DNA of 64,000 nucleotides from Voacanga thouarsii (GCA_026120185.1 JANUWF010001636.1:3759501-3823500); one strand, 5' to 3'; shown: positions 10,715 through 24,468, counted from the stretch's first letter. Numbers and translations are program-made. Notes: generated by a model from the sequence alone, not told the origin.

Positions 10715-13300
10715 TATTATTTAACATCAATCATAAAAGATTCTTATTTAATAAAATGACGATTGAATTATTAAAGGTTTATTAAATTTTTAACATGTAT
10801 TAACAATACTCAAATCCTCTGCTCCCTTCCTTTCCACACCCTTTTCACCATTGCCATTATGTTCCTATGCTTCATTTTGCTCTAACATTACTTTATATTT
10901 GACAAATAGTGAGTGCTAATTATCATAATTATCGAGTGAATATTAGCCAGAAGAAGGGTGTACCTGAAATTGCACCCAATTTAAATTAAAACTCTAATTT
11001 AATTTAAATAATTTTTATTTTTAAAAATTATTATCTATTTATAAAATATTAAAATTTTCCTTCATCCTACATTGGCCTTACATATTTTTAAATTTTTATT
11101 CAATTTAAATAAATTCTTCTCAAAATAATTACAATCTAAGTATAAATACTAAAGATGTTTAGACTATGGGAGTTTTCTTAATTTCTAAAATGAAAATACA
11201 TATTTTTTCATAAGGTTAAAGAGAAAAGAAAAAAATTAATGTGGAAGAAAAAAATTATAAATTTGTTAATTTATTATCAAATATCAAGTAATTATACTAG
11301 TCTTAAAAAAGAAACAAAAATTTCAATTAAAGAAACGATTCATTTTTCTTATTTATTTAAAAGCTCCTTAAGTCTTAAAGCATGAAAAAAAAATCGTTGA
11401 AAAATTATTTGGATGTGTTTCATTTGTTGCTGAGTTTGTAGAATAATTTAATTCTATAATTTTTAATTGAATGCATATTATTTAGATTTTAAATATATAT
11501 ATTTGAATAATTATTATTTTTAATTTGAAAAATTAATTAGTTAGTTTTGGTATTGCAGTAAGAAAATTTTAAACGATGGTTCCAGTTGCCAGTCCTAATC
11601 GGTGCATGTCCAATAGTCGGGTCAGCGACCCAGGCCCAAGAAACTTTTTTGGCCCAAAGATACAAAGGTCCACAGTCGTCCAAAATTGACTTCATCAACA
11701 AACTCGTTCAGTTCTTTCTTTGACCACCAACAACCTAAACAAACTCGTTTTTGTCTCTTTCCTCTTTACTCTTTTTTTTTTTTTTTAAATTTATTCTCGT
11801 CACTAAACAATTTGTTTTTTTTTTAATAAATAGTTGAGGGAAGGGGATGTATATCAAGATATTGTCTGTTTTTTTTTATTATTTATAATCAATTTTAAAA
11901 AAAATTACACACACTTGAAGGGATGGGGTCTGAATCAACTCCATGAGGATATTATTTTATTAGAAAACCTTCTTTCATAATTTTTTTTAATATATAAAAG
12001 GATCGAAAATATGAGTCAGGCTAATCGAATGAATTATTATATTATTTTCTTTATTATTACAGTTTATTGAACAAGTGAAATACGAATATTGATTTGAAAT
12101 AGTTTTTCTATTTTTCAAAAGTTGAAACAAGAAAAGTATCAACTTTGAATTTCAATCAATGGTCATCCTGATAATTACTAGTAAAAAATTGAAAATGCGT
12201 TTTGAATCCAACTTATTGAGAAGAGGGTAGGTTGTTTCGACGTCGTTTTCATTGGAATTAGACGGAAATTTTCACTGCACTTGAAGGCTTGAATATGACA
12301 GTCATGTAGACCAAGACTGCAATATGTTCATATTGCGGAAAAGGAGACGAAAGAAAAGAAAAGAAAAGGAAAGGCGAGAACAATTGGACGGAAATGAGAT
12401 GAGTAATGGAGAGAAAAAGAAAGGAAACAAGAATTCTTCAATTTTCCACATCCATCGTAAAGTAAAAATATGACTTTTGTCGATTAAATATATATATTTC
12501 ATTAAAAAGAAGAAAAACGTTTTTGTCTATTAAAATTACGAGACAAATTTCATTCAATGTGTATTAAAAAAAAAAAACCGATACAAATTTTTTCCCTACC
12601 TACAGCAGAGGAAAAAATGTACCCTAAGATAAGGATAGGCACTCGTGACGAAGCAAGATTTACATCCTCCACAGGATGGAGGGAATGCATTTGGATCTCT
12701 GAAACTGAGGAATCATCACATTGCAAGTCGGGAAAAGTTTGTGATGGAGTTTCAACTTAATTGTCATGTCGATCAAGAATATTCAATAAAAAGTTTTTGA
12801 CCAAAGCATGGTTCAATGTTGCTAGAAAATTTTTCTCATTGAGAAAATAATAATAATAATAAAAGAAACTTGTATATAAAAAAGAAAAAAGAAAAAAATT
12901 GATGCAAGAAATACTTGGCAACTTCTTGAGGGTAAGGAAGGAATTTAAGAGAGATGATTCATGACCGTTAGCAGCCATGCATTTATATAATCACCTTATC
13001 TCATCTAGAGTGTAGGTGAATTAGGATTCTTCTTAATTTAAATATTTAAAAAAAAAATCATATATTACTAATTAAATTTTATCTTTACCTCACATATCTA
13101 ATAATATTTAAATAAATTTATTTTAAAATAATTTCTACCCAATAAATTTTTGACATTTCACAGAAATTGTTGTAGTAATAAATTGGAGCGTTCCCACCTC
13201 TAAAGGTGAAGATAGTTGAATCGTTTGTCGGTTTCGGTGTTGTGATTCGTGAGTCTTGTAATTTTTAAAAACATTTTAGATGTAGTTGGTGCATGTGAAT
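10715..13300. other. AT-rich spacer
   Basis: Mostly low-complexity AT DNA. The stretch 11580-11760 is less AT-rich but not assignable. A minus-strand frame beginning MAANGHESSLLNSFLTLKKL at 12978 lies directly after a TATAAATG-like string and could be an old exon. Another region around 12600-12770 has open frames. No homology is recognised, so neither is called a gene. Confidence 0.4.
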
Positions 13301-13309
13301 TGATGATTT

Positions 13310-13680
13310 AAATAATTATATCATGTATAATATAAATTGTATAAAAATATTATATATTTTTATTTTTATTTATTTGTTATATTTAATTATTTTATACGAT
13401 TTTAAAACATTAATTAATCTTTTAAATTTATATAATTTTATTTATATATTTTAAAAATACTATTAGATTTAATATTTTTTATAATTATTTTCTTATGTTG
13501 TTTATTTAACTTTCTTTCTAAAGTTATTATACTATTATTTTTTATAATTATTTAATATAAGAGTATAATAGTAAAATTAATATTAATAATACATAATTTT
13601 TTTAAAGTGATAAATAAAAAGAGATGTAAAAAATTTTTATTTATGATAAATAAATAGTAACGGAAGAAATATAATTTTAT
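13310..13680. repeat. AT-rich interspersed repeat, copy 1 (family with copies near 15.4 and 38.4 kb)
   Basis: It shares an ordered series of blocks with two other loci in this window: TTTATATATTTTAAA, GATTTAATRTTTTTCATA, TTATTTAATATAA, GTAAAATTAATATTAATA and a terminal GATAAATAG. The terminal GATAAATAG...GGA resembles the ends of Stowaway-like MITEs, but the boundaries are not clear. Confidence 0.55.
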
Positions 13681-13783
13681 TTGTATATAGTTGAACTAAT
13701 TAAAGTATTAAGTACACGTTATACGGAGTGAATTTAAGAATTTGCGGTAATTCTTCTTATCATGATACCCTGAGTTGACTCGC

Positions 13784-13792
13784 CTATATAAC
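13784..13792 (+). promoter_or_regulatory. Probable TATA box of the CAD-like gene
   Basis: CTATATAAC lies about 85 bp before the ATG at 13871, a normal plant spacing once a short leader is allowed. Confidence 0.55.
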
Positions 13793-13870
13793 AATAGGAC
13801 CACTCGTCTCAAGCAAAGAGCAATTGCAAGATCCAAAATATTCCCAATCTTTCTCTCCCTCTGAGAAGTC

Positions 13871-16177
13871 ATGGCTCAAACTACTCCTAAACACACCCAG
13901 ACTGTTTCAGGTTGGGCAGCTCATGATACTTCAGGCAAGATCACCCCTTACGTCTTCAAGAGAAGGTAATGAAGTTGATTCATTTGCTAATTACATGCTC
14001 CACGGGATAATATTAATAGTAGTGTCATTTTTTTCGTCTGTAATTGTTGTCTCACAAGCTCAAGCAAATGATTTGTTACAGGGAAAACGGGATTAACGAT
14101 GTGACGATAGAGGTCTTGTACTGTGGGATTTGCCATACCGATCTGCACCATGCCCGGAACGATTGGGGCATCACAATGTATCCTGTTGTGCCGGGGTAAT
14201 ACATCATGTGTTATATCTATTGTTATTATGATGCTTAGAATACAGTTCTTGAAATAAGAGATTTTTATTTGTTTCTAGGCATGAAATTACTGGAATTATA
14301 ACCAAGGTGGGCAGCAATGTGACCAACTTCAAGGTAGGGGACAAGGTTGGGGTGGGTTGCTTGGCGGCATCGTGCTTGGAGTGTGAGTTCTGCAAGAACT
14401 TGCAGGAGAACTACTGTGATGAGGTCCAGTTCACATACAATGGTATTTTCTGGGATGGCAGTATCACCTATGGCGGCTACTCCAAAATGCTCGTAGCAGA
14501 TCACAGGTCAGTACACTATTCGAGCCCACTAATTTCATCCAATCTCAAGATTTACCAACTGAATTAGTTTTGGGCGGTTGCAGATATGTTGTGCGTTTGC
14601 CAGATAATTTGCCCATGGACGCAGCGGCACCGCTGTTATGTGCCGGAATCACAGTGTACTGCCCCATGAAAGACGAGAACTTGCTCGATTCAGCAGCTGG
14701 GACCGGGAAGAAAATCGGTGTAGTTGGTCTGGGAGGTCTGGGGCATGTGGCTGTGAAATTTGCCAAGGCAATTGGTCACCATGTCACTATTATCAGCACA
14801 TCTCCATCCAAAGAAAAAGAGGCCCGAGAAAGATTGGGAGCAGATGATTTTGTTTTGAGCACCAGTTTAAAACAAATGCAGGTTTGTTGCATCAACTTAT
14901 TTTACACTCTGGCCCAGCTTTTCATTTTGTACAGCAACCATTTTCTTTGCTTCCTTTTCACATCAATCGCCAAAGACGAGAGGTTGTTAAAGAATGATCT
15001 GAGTCCGCGAGAAATTCTTATATAAACTCGGTCTACTTTGAAACGAATGTTTTGAATGATGCACTCTATACCGTGTGTGTTGTACATTTTTTAAAAAATA
15101 TAACAATACTCGATCTATATAAAAATATTTTCATCTTGTATGGTAGGAATAAGGATTCACCTCAAATTTACTATTGTTCAAATCAAATTTGAGCCTGAAT
15201 TGGAATCTATCAAAGTCTACTTCATTATCTCAAGTTTAGATTCAATTACACTAGAGTGCAATCGAGGTGAAATTTCCTAGGTTATTCTATCTTGCTTCAT
15301 GGCTGACCTCAGCATAGAATCTCTCCAAAAGGAAAGCGACAAATATTAACCGTGACTAGATCAATATATTTATTTATATGTTATAATTAATTATTTTATA
15401 TAATTTAAAAAAATTAATTAATATTTTAAATTTATATAATTTTATTTATATATTTTAAATTTAATATTTTTCATATTTTTTTTGTTTACTTAATTTTCTC
15501 AGTTATTATATTTTTATTTTTAAAAATTATTTAATATAAAAATATAATAATAAAATTAATATTAATAGTATTTAAATTTTTTAATATAATAAATAAAAAA
15601 ATATTTAAAATTTTTTATTATGCCAGATAAATAGGACTCCCGCCTTTAAATATAGGAAACTTTGATCTCACAGTTTCCATGAATATACGTTGACAGGCAA
15701 GGAAAAGGACCCTCGATTTTATTTTGGACACAGTTTCAGCCAAGCACTCTCTTGGACCTATACTAGAGCTGCTGAAAGTTACTGGAACTTTGTCAATCGT
15801 CGGTGCGCCAGATAAACCTATGGAACTACCTTCCTTTCCGTTGATTTTCGGTAAGATTTACAATCCCGTTAGATGCAGATGTCTCCTCCTAATATTAATA
15901 CTCAAGCTTGAGGAGGATTGAATTCTAATATTCGTGAACTGATTCAATTTTCTGGCCATGTACATTGAGAGCAGGAAAGAGAGTCGTGAAAGGCAGCATA
16001 ATTGGGAGCATGAAAGAGACCCAAGAAATGATAGACTTCTGTGGCAAGCATAACATCAAGTGTGACATCGAGATTGTTTCAACGGATAAGATTAACGAAG
16101 CCCTTGATAGGCTTGCCCAGAATGATGTCAAGTACCGCTTTGTCATCGACATTGCAGCAAAATCATCAGCTCTTTAA
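13871..16177 (+). CDS. Cinnamyl alcohol / mannitol dehydrogenase-like zinc alcohol dehydrogenase, six exons
   Basis: Exons: 13871-13965, 14082-14195, 14279-14506, 14584-14881, 15697-15850, 15975-16177, giving 363 codons, the usual CAD length. The protein starts [19 protein letters not shown]. The catalytic zinc ligands are visible: Cys in [10 protein letters not shown] (about 46), His-Glu in PGHEITG (about 71-72) and Cys in [11 protein letters not shown]. The structural zinc site is the four-Cys series [15 protein letters not shown] with the preceding SC. The NADP-binding Rossmann motif is [17 protein letters not shown]. Family members reduce cinnamyl aldehydes to monolignols or oxidise mannitol, in the cytosol. 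The sequence looks closer to the mannitol-dehydrogenase/ELI3 class than to lignin-type CAD4/5, so the substrate is uncertain. The 815-bp fourth intron holds an AT-rich repeat. No disabling changes were seen. Confidence 0.9.
15350..15640. repeat. AT-rich interspersed repeat, copy 2, inside CAD intron 4
   Basis: Same ordered blocks as the copy at 13.3-13.7 kb, ending GATAAATAG. It lies wholly within the intron between exons 4 and 5. Confidence 0.55.
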
Positions 16178-16799
16178 AGATTGAGCCATCTTACAGATCC
16201 TTTTAAGGTCCTTTTGTATGTCTAATTTCCTTTTTGCTCGTTGATGTCCTACCCTTTTGCCGCTCGATATCAATACTCCTATTTGAGTGTTTTGGTTGAA
16301 TTTGAAGGGTTTTTCCCAGTCCGAGTGATTGAGGAGTGAAAACAAGAACTTGTGTGGAATTCCCAGTTGGCAAGCACTGCCTTTATGTGATGCGTGCAGG
16401 CCAGCAGGAGTTGGTTGTATAAGTTAATGAAAAAGCTGTACCACTGGGGAAAGTTATCCCATTACAAACGCTACACCTTTTGGGGAAATTAGTTATGTCA
16501 TCGGTATTTAATGCCTAATGTTTGGACAATATGTACAACAACAATTTGGTTGAGAAATGGCCTGCTTTTGGATTCATTAATACCTTCCAACGGCAAAAAC
16601 TACTACCACTATTGGTATTTAATGCCTCCTGGATAAGAGGAGGTGACCCTGGTGGTGATCAGGAACACAGGCAGTTAAGACACTAGACTTAAAAGCCCAT
16701 GGAGTGGTAGGTGTGTCTGGTAGAGCTGAAATAAAAACTTAAATTTTATTTAAATTTATTCATATTTAATTATTTCATTCATCTTAAAATATTTATTTA
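16178..16799. other. CAD 3' flank
   Basis: Probably the CAD 3'UTR at first, then unassigned DNA up to the copia A LTR. No gene seen. Confidence 0.4.
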
Positions 16800-17158
16800 T
16801 ATTATAAAATTTGGATAATGTTAGAATAAAATTTACAAGACTACACACTAATAAAATTCTAACTATTCTTTACACAAGAATTTCTATCTCTCTCTTTTCT
16901 CTCACAATTTTCTCTAATCTTTCTTTCACTAATCTTTCTTTCACAAAATAATGGTGTCTTACAAGTTTAGAGAATAACTCTATTTATAGAGCTCTAATTA
17001 GTGAAATACATCATGGCATACATCATCTTCCACTAATTTTAATTAGTGGTGTCTCCACTAAATAGTGGACATCCATAAAAATCTTCTCTAATAATTCACA
17101 TAAATCCATAATTAATGGAGCCTCCACTAATTAATGGAGATTCTAATAATTCATAACA
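16800..17158 (-). repeat. 3' LTR of copia A
   Basis: Starts TATTATAAAATTTGGATAAT and ends ATTCATAACA on plus. Nearly the same sequence recurs at 22025-22378 and 55647-55985. On the minus strand it begins TGTTATGAAT and contains a CTATAAATAG TATA box. Confidence 0.85.
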
Positions 17159-17283
17159 CTCTCCCTTGGATATCCATCCATTACATAAAGAATATGCCTC
17201 GTTAAAACCTTACTAGATAAAAATCCAGTGAGAAAAAAAATCTAGTGAAGGAAAAAGAGTACATTATTCTATATGTCTGTTTA

Positions 17284-19004
17284 TTACTCCCCCTCATGAG
17301 ATGATTTCTTTAAATCTTTAAACCGACGCATACCGATTTTATATCTCAACTTTTCAAATGTTGCAGTCGGTAAAGTCTTCGTGAAAATATTTGCGAGGTT
17401 GTCATATGACCGAATTTGTAGCACATCAATTTCACATTTCTTCTGGAGTTCATGAGTAAAGAAGAATTTTGATGAAATATGTTTTGTCCGATCACCTTTA
17501 ATATATCCTCTTCGTAATTGAGCTATGCAAGTTACATTGTCTTCATAAAGAGGAGTTGGAATATCTTTGATCGATGATAATCCACAACTTTCTCGGATAT
17601 AATGAATCATGGATCTTAGCCATACACATTCTCGACTTGCTTCATGAATGGCTATAATTTCAGCATGATTTGAAGAAGTAGCTGCTATAGATTGTTTCGT
17701 AGAACGCCATGATATAGCGAGTATTTCCACATGTAAATAGATAGCTCGTTTGAGAACGTGCTTTATGTGGATCAGATAAATAACCAACGATCTCGCATAA
17801 CCAATCAATGTTGGGCTGGTTTTATTTGAATAAAATAATCTGAGATCAATTGTACCTTGGAGATATCGAAGGACTTGTTTAATTCCATTCAAATGTCGTC
17901 GTGTTGGTGAAGAACTAAATCTTGCTAATAAATTGACAGTAAAAGCAATATCAGGTCGTGTATTATTAGCAAGATACATCAATGCACCAATTGCACTGAG
18001 ATATGGTACTTCAGGACCAAGGAGTTCTTCATCATTTTCTTGAGGTCGGAAAGGATCTTTATCCACATTTAATGATCGGACGATCATTGGAATACTCAAT
18101 GGATGTGCTTTGTTCTTGTAAAATCTTTTTAGCACTTTTGATGTATATGTTGATTGATGAATAAATGTTCCACTCTCCAGATGTTCAATTTGTAAACCAA
18201 GGCAAAATTTGGTTTTATCAAAATCCTTGATTTCGAATTCTCTTTTTAAATAATCAATTATTTCTTGGAGCTCTTCAGGAGTTCCAATAAGATTAATATC
18301 ATCAACATATATAGCTAATATCACAAATTTAGAACCAGATTTCTTAATAAAAACACATGGACATGCCTGGTCATTTTTAAATCCCACTTTCAATAAATAT
18401 TCACTAAGACGTGTGAACCACATGCGTCGGATTGCTTCGAGCCATATAATGATTTACGCAACTTGATGAAGTAATTTTCACGAGGATAATGTTTATATGC
18501 TTTAGGCATATGAAATCCTTCGAGGATTTTCATGTAAACATCATTTTCTAAATTTCCATACAAGTAAGCAGTGACAACATCTAATATGCGCATATCTATC
18601 TTTTCATGTACTGCCAAACTGATAAGATATCGGAGTGTAATAGTATCAACAATAGGAGAATAAGTTTCATCATAGTCAATACTTGGTCTTTGTGAAAAAC
18701 CTTGGGCTACTAATCGCGCTTTATATCGAACGATTTCACTCTTTTCATTGCGCTTTCGCACAAATATCCATTTGTAGCCAACAGGTTTTACACCTTCTAG
18801 TGTTCGGATCTGCAGTCCGAAGACTTCACGTTTTATCGATGCATTTAACTCCGATTGAATCGCATCTTTCCATTGCGACCAATCTTTTCTATGCCGACAT
18901 TCATCAAGCTGATATTGGTTCGGGATCATCATTATCCTGTGTAACATCAAGAGATATATTGTATGCAAATATATTATCAATAACGAGTTTCTATCCGATT
19001 CCAA
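17284..19004 (-). pseudogene. Copia A reverse transcriptase and RNase H, frame-shifted
   Basis: RT begins near EVFGLQIRTLEGVKPVGYKW and carries ILDVVTAYLYG and the active-site box AIYVDDINLIG. A frameshift in the SLYG.KQS region near 18400 separates the two long frames. RNase H follows (SWRSTKQSIAATSSNHAE, LYEDNVTCIAQL, HISSKFFFTHEL) and ends at 17284. Confidence 0.85.
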
Positions 19005-19443
19005 CTTCTACTGGAAGTGATATAATTGATAGAAATTTCGAGTGTTACTTTCATCAACTTCGATTCTTTGTCATCGGTTCTCTCTTGGTCTTTATCATTC
19101 TTTTCTTCAATATGATCTTCGGATCATTTAATCCTCTTTTCTTTCGAGGATTTTTATCTTTAGAACCAAGAGGTCGGCCACGCTTCTGCGTGTTTTTGAT
19201 TCAATGACTATAGGTATAATATTTTGTTCTGTTGGAACTTCAATTCGAATATGAGCATTTATAGGTCTGGAATATGCGATTTGTAACTCTTCAGAGTCAA
19301 CAAAAGCGTCGGCATTTGATTTGCAATGCTTTGCAAATGAATTATCTTTTGAACTTCAAGTTCACATGCGCTCGTGCGCGGATCAAGATAATTTAATGAT
19401 GTTGTCCAAGCAAGATCCTTTTTATGCTTGTTTTAGTTCTCCC

Positions 19444-20300
19444 CTAATTTAGGGAATAATGATTCATCAAAATGACAATCAGCAAATCTTCTTGTGAATA
19501 CATCTCTGTCAGGGGTTCAACATACACGATAATAGAGGGAGAATCATATCCAACGTATATCCCCTTTCTTCTTTGAGGACCCATCTTTGTACGTTGGTTT
19601 GGTGCAATTGGAATATATACTGACACCCAAAAATTCTTAAATGAGCAATATTTGGTTACGACCCAAAAGCCAATTGCAAAGGAGAGAATTTATGATAACT
19701 AACTGGTCTTATATGTACAAGTGTTGCGAGCATGTAGAATAGCATGTCCACAGGCGAGATGTTGGGAGATTTGTTTTCATTAATAATGGTCTAGCAATTA
19801 ATTGTAATCGTTTAATCAAAGATTCAGCAAGACCATTTTGTGTGTGAACATGAGCTACAGGATGTTCAACATTAATCCCAATTGACATGCAATATGCATC
19901 AAAAGCATGTGATGAAAATTCACCAACATTATCCAAACGGATATTTTTAATGTGATGGTCCGGAAATTGTGCTCGTAATTTAATTATTTGAGCAAGTAAT
20001 CTCATAAACGCCAGGTTGCGAGTAGATAATAAACATACATGTGACCATCGGGATGATGCATCAATTAAGACCATAAAATATTTGAACGGTCCACATGGTG
20101 GATCAATAGGTCCACAAATATCTCAGTGAATCTGTTCGAGAAATGTAGGACTTTCAGCTCCTACTTTTACTGGTGATGGTTTAACAATTAATTTTCCTAG
20201 GGAACATACGAGTACATGCGAATTTTTCTGATATTAATATCCTTTTATTTTTTAAAGGATGACCATGTGTATTCTCAATGATTCTTCTTATCATGGTAGA
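19444..20300 (-). pseudogene. Copia A integrase
   Basis: DDE integrase core with MVLIDASSRWSHV, RLDNVGEFSS and NGLAESLIKR, supplying all three catalytic acids. The C-terminal part (YVGYDSPSIIVYVEPLT) is in another frame, so the domain is frame-shifted. Confidence 0.8.
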
Positions 20301-20378
20301 TCCCGGATGACCCAACCGGTCATGCCAAATGCTAAAAGTAATAGGATCAGTAAACTTCGACTTACTAGATGATGAATT

Positions 20379-20801
20379 TCAATTGTACGTATTTTTACAA
20401 AATATAGACCAAGTAGAAAAATACGGCAGTTTTTCTAATACCGATTTCTTACCCAAATGCATTTGAGTAATAAAAAGATGCTCAATCCCATTTTCCTCAT
20501 TTGTTTCAACATGATACCCATTTCTGCGGATATCTTTAAAACTCAATAAATTTCTTCTGGATTTTGAGGAAAATAGTGCCTTATCAATAATAATTGTTGT
20601 TCCTTTAGGCAACAATATACTAGCTCTTCCGGAGCCCTCAATTACATTTGCACTACCGTTTATCGTATAAATATTTATTTCTCCCATTTTGAGATCAGAA
20701 AAATATTTCTCATTTTTTAGTATGGTATGTGTAGTTCCACTATCAATAATGCATACATCATCATTAACAACAGCCATATGAACACAAATATATATATGCA
20801 A
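20379..20801 (-). pseudogene. Copia A aspartic protease segment
   Basis: Contains the retropepsin active site CIIDSGTTHTILKNEKYF and the downstream LLSFKDIRRNGYHVET of the gag-pre-integrase linker. Confidence 0.8.
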
Positions 20802-20859
20802 ACATAAATATTATTAGAATAGAATGAAAATGAAAATACAAAAATATCAGGGTGAGGCT

Positions 20860-21923
20860 TTAGTTCTTCTGGACACTGCCATCACCAATTAAATGGTCTA
20901 TCCTACCGTCTGGGTGTTCAAAAAAATCCGATACATCCATATGTGTAATATTGATATTAAAATCTTCAGGATCAATATCATCATCCTCAGCATTATTTAT
21001 TAGATGTTGAGAAAAATTTGCTTCCACATTTTTATTTTTCAATGAAACTTGATGCAATTCAACTAAATGCTTAGCCGTACAACAGTTTCGTGACCAATGA
21101 CCTTTCATGCCACATCTATAACATATATCCTCATACTTTTCTTCAATTTCTTTTTCTTTTCCCTTATGATCTTTTCATGTTCCACTTGGTGGCGATATTT
21201 CTCACGATTTGATTATAATTGTGATAAGGAAATATCGAGCGTGTCTTCGACCATAACCACGACTACGGTCACGACCATGACCACGACCACAACTATAACG
21301 ATGAGCTCTGCTGGAGCCAACGACATTCACTTCAGGAGTCTTTGTTGAGCCGATTGAGTGCAGCTTCATGATTTCTCAATAATAACTCATTATTTTTCTC
21401 TGCAATGAGGAGGGCAATAATTAAATCTATAAATTTTGTATACCCCTTTTCTCGATATTGTTGCTGTAGGACAATATTCGAGGCATGAAAGGTGGAGAAT
21501 TCTTCTCCAACATATCTTCATCGATCACTTTTTCTCGCATAATTTTAATTGAGATGTAATTTTATACATTGCGGAGCTATATTCATTCACGGTTTTAAAA
21601 TCTTGCAACCTCAGGTGCAACCATTGATACCGTGCAGTAGGTAGTACGACCATCTTCAGGTGGTCAAATCTTTCTTTTAAATTTACCCACAGGCCATATG
21701 GATCTTTTTCGGTAAGATATTCCATTTTCAAATTTTCATCGAGATGACGACGAATAAAAATCAAAGCTTTAGCCTTATGTTGTGCAGATGCACTATTATT
21801 TGCTTGAATAGTTTCACTAAGGCCTTCAGCATTTAGATGCATTTCTGCATCGAGAACCCATGACATATAATTTTTTTCAGAAATATCAAAGGCTACAAAT
21901 TCGAGTTTAGCGATGTTAGCCAT
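20860..21923 (-). pseudogene. Copia A gag with CCHC zinc knuckle
   Basis: The gag starts MANIAKLEFVAFDISEKNY at 21923 and is open to 21525, with the UBN2-type motifs WVLDAEMHL and LWVNLKERFDHLK. It is then frame-shifted through an Arg/Gly-rich stretch and readable again at 21108-20860 with GHWSRNC of the zinc knuckle. The homologous gag in element C (59756-60595) is intact over this part, which shows where the breaks lie. Confidence 0.8.
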
Positions 21924-22024
21924 AGAGATCAATAAATGCGTACCTATCTTCTGGCTTTGGTAACGGTAGAAACTCATGCTTAGTCTTCTGGCTTTTGTAC
22001 CGGTAGAGACTCATGCTGATAACG

Positions 22025-22378
22025 TATTATAAAATTAGGGTAGTGTTAGAATAAAATCTACATACTACACACTAAGAAAATTCTAACTATTCTTTGCACA
22101 AGAATTTCTCTTCAAACTTCTCTCTTTCTTTCTCTCACAATTCTTTCTCTAATCTTTCTTTTACAAAATGATGGTGTATTACAAGCTTATAGAATAGCTC
22201 TATTTATAGAGCTCTAATTAGTGGATTACATCATGGCATACATCATCTTCCACTAATCTTAATTAGTGGTGTCTCCACTAAATGGTGGACATCCATAAAA
22301 ATCTTCTATAATAATTCACATAAATCCATAATTAGTGGAGCCTCCATTAATTAATAAAGATTCCAAAAATTCATAACA
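22025..22378 (-). repeat. 5' LTR of copia A
   Basis: Pairs with 16800-17158 over its full length with scattered substitutions and small indels, including a deletion in the CT-rich segment. Confidence 0.85.
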
Positions 22379-23149
22379 ATAAAATATTAAAAATTTTGGA
22401 GGGTTACGCCATCTAAATCGGTTCGGACTATGATTAAGGATTCACTATTTATTCTTTTCTCCTCCAACTCTCCTGTATGCTTATCCAATTATTTTATGTT
22501 AAAAACAACATGACTATATTAAATTGAATATTAGCTAGAATGCGGAAGCATATAAACACAGTAAAAATTGTATTACTAACATAATTATGAACCATATTAC
22601 TTATGACTAAAGGTAAGCTAATTAATTTTATTTCTCCTAACTCTCCTTTATGCTTGTGTGTAGTGATGTGCCTCCTTTATACTTGTGTATAGTGATGGAA
22701 CAATACCCAAAACTAATAAACATAGTTGGAAATGGTTCTTAATAGTTAGAGATTATTAGAATGGAAAAAGGGAATAAGAACCCTATTTATAAAAGTATAA
22801 TAACCTTGAACCGTGTCTTCATCTTGCTTTACAAGCAAGGATAGAGACGGCGTCAAAAAAAATTTTAAGTTTTATTTTTATCTTAAAAGAATTAAAAATC
22901 TTTAGAAAAGTCACTTTAAATTTTATTCTTTGTCCCCCTTCTTCCATTTTTTTTAAAATCTTTTAATATATTTTTTGTATAATTTGTCTCTTAATCTTAA
23001 GATCTTAATTCCGTCCCTATTTATAATATATATAACTTATGTAACTTACACTCTCATATTTCATAAGATAATAGTAGCAATCCTTCACAATAAATTTTAA
23101 AACTCCACTCATAATATCTTAATATTTTATTAACTCTTCATGGTTCCAT
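22379..23149. other. Spacer between copia A and copia B
   Basis: AT-rich DNA without recognisable genes. It may contain the lost 5' part of element B, but no LTR match to 25934-26157 is seen. Confidence 0.35.
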
Positions 23150-23339
23150 CAACCCAACAAGCTCGCTTGGTCTTGCTGCTATTTGTGTCAATAATTCCAC
23201 TTCCTTAATTTCTTGTAGTAAATCTGACAATTTAGATACGTGTCTTTGTCACCCCTGTCCATTAGGGAAGCATGTACACTGACCTTTTGACCAATCCAAG
23301 ACTCACACTTCATCTCCTTTTGAACTAGTTCATTCTGAT

Positions 23340-24012
23340 GTATGGGTTTCACATGTTTCCTCACACAATGGTTATCGTTATTTTCTCAGTTTTTTGGATA
23401 ATTTCTCTCATTATTGCTAGGTATATCCTCTCAAACACAAACATGAAGTTTTCACTCACTTTATTCATTTTCATGCCCTTATTAAAAATCAATTCCAAGC
23501 TACCATTAAAATGTTTCAATGTGATAATGGTATTGAATATTCTATTTATTCGTTTTGGGATTTTTTTCCTGCTCTAATGGCATTCATTTTCGTTTTTCTT
23601 GCCGGTACACCTCCCAATAGAATGGCAAATAGCTGAACGTCTCACTATTAAAAATATGATTCGTACCCTTTTAATACAAGCATCCGTGCCTCCTTCCTTT
23701 TGGGTTGAATCACTCCTTACAGCTAGTCATATTCTTAATCTTTTGCCTGCCCTTTTACTTAAATATAAGTCTCCATATGAGACTCTCCATCTCAAACCAC
23801 CTTCTTATGAACATCTTTGGGTTTTTGGTTGTGCCTGTTATCCTAATCTTCTTTCACAAGCTTCTCATAAATTATCTCCCCATCCCACTTTATGTATTTT
23901 CTTGAGATATCCACAACATCAAAAAGGTTACAGGTGCTATGATCTAAATTCTCACAAAATTATAGTGTCTCGTCATGTGGGTTTTTTTATGAGAGTCATT
24001 TTCCTTTGCTAA
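23340..24012 (+). pseudogene. Copia B integrase, broken
   Basis: Pieces of the integrase core (a CDNGIEYS-like segment, then MIRTLLIQASVPPSFWVESL and HLWVFGCACYP) are spread over different frames, with stops between. Confidence 0.7.
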
Positions 24013-24468
24013 TTCTACAACTTCTTCTTCTTCTTCCTCCTCTCTTTCTTTAACTCCTTTTAGTGCTACTCCCCAGGATCTTATTCCTTCTGCCATTTGT
24101 GAGCAATTTACCTCTAGCATGAGTCCAATATCTGTCCCTCCACCTCTGACCAATCCACATCCCTCTCAGTCCCTGACACTTCTTTTTTGTTTTTTGCTAA
24201 ATCAGTCCCTAACACTTCATCGCCACTATCTCCTACACATATGTCTTGTCCTACTCCCAATTTGTTGCCCACCTCACCTGACACTAATACCCAATCTTTA
24301 TCCCCCTCATCCACCTTTACCCACGCGTCATCCCATGGTTACACGAACTCAATCTGGTACTTGGAAACCCAAAGTTATTTTTTCTTTACATAGCATGTTT
24401 CTAGTGCTCTTCCTCAGGAACACAAGTCTTTACGTGAAGCTTGTCAGGATTCCCATTGGCAAAAAGCT

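Larger units (their letters stand above)
16800..22378 (-). mobile_element. Ty1/copia retrotransposon A, complete but decayed
   Basis: Two LTRs (16800-17158 and 22025-22378) flank a minus-strand interior with gag, CCHC knuckle, protease, integrase, RT and RNase H in copia order (integrase before RT). The minus-strand sequence after the 5' LTR, CGTTATCAGCATGAG, is a plausible primer binding site. The frame is broken several times, so the element cannot be autonomous. No clean target duplication is visible. It is the same family as element C at 55.6 kb. Confidence 0.9.

Noticed and set aside
12757..12978. Minus-strand frame starting MAANGHESSLL
   Set aside because: The TATA-like string touches the ATG, the frame quickly becomes low-complexity, and no product is recognised. 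Mentioned only as a possible old exon.
16795..22383. Target duplication for copia A
   Set aside because: The flanks (ATTTA and ATAAA) are AT-rich and do not match exactly, so no claim is made.
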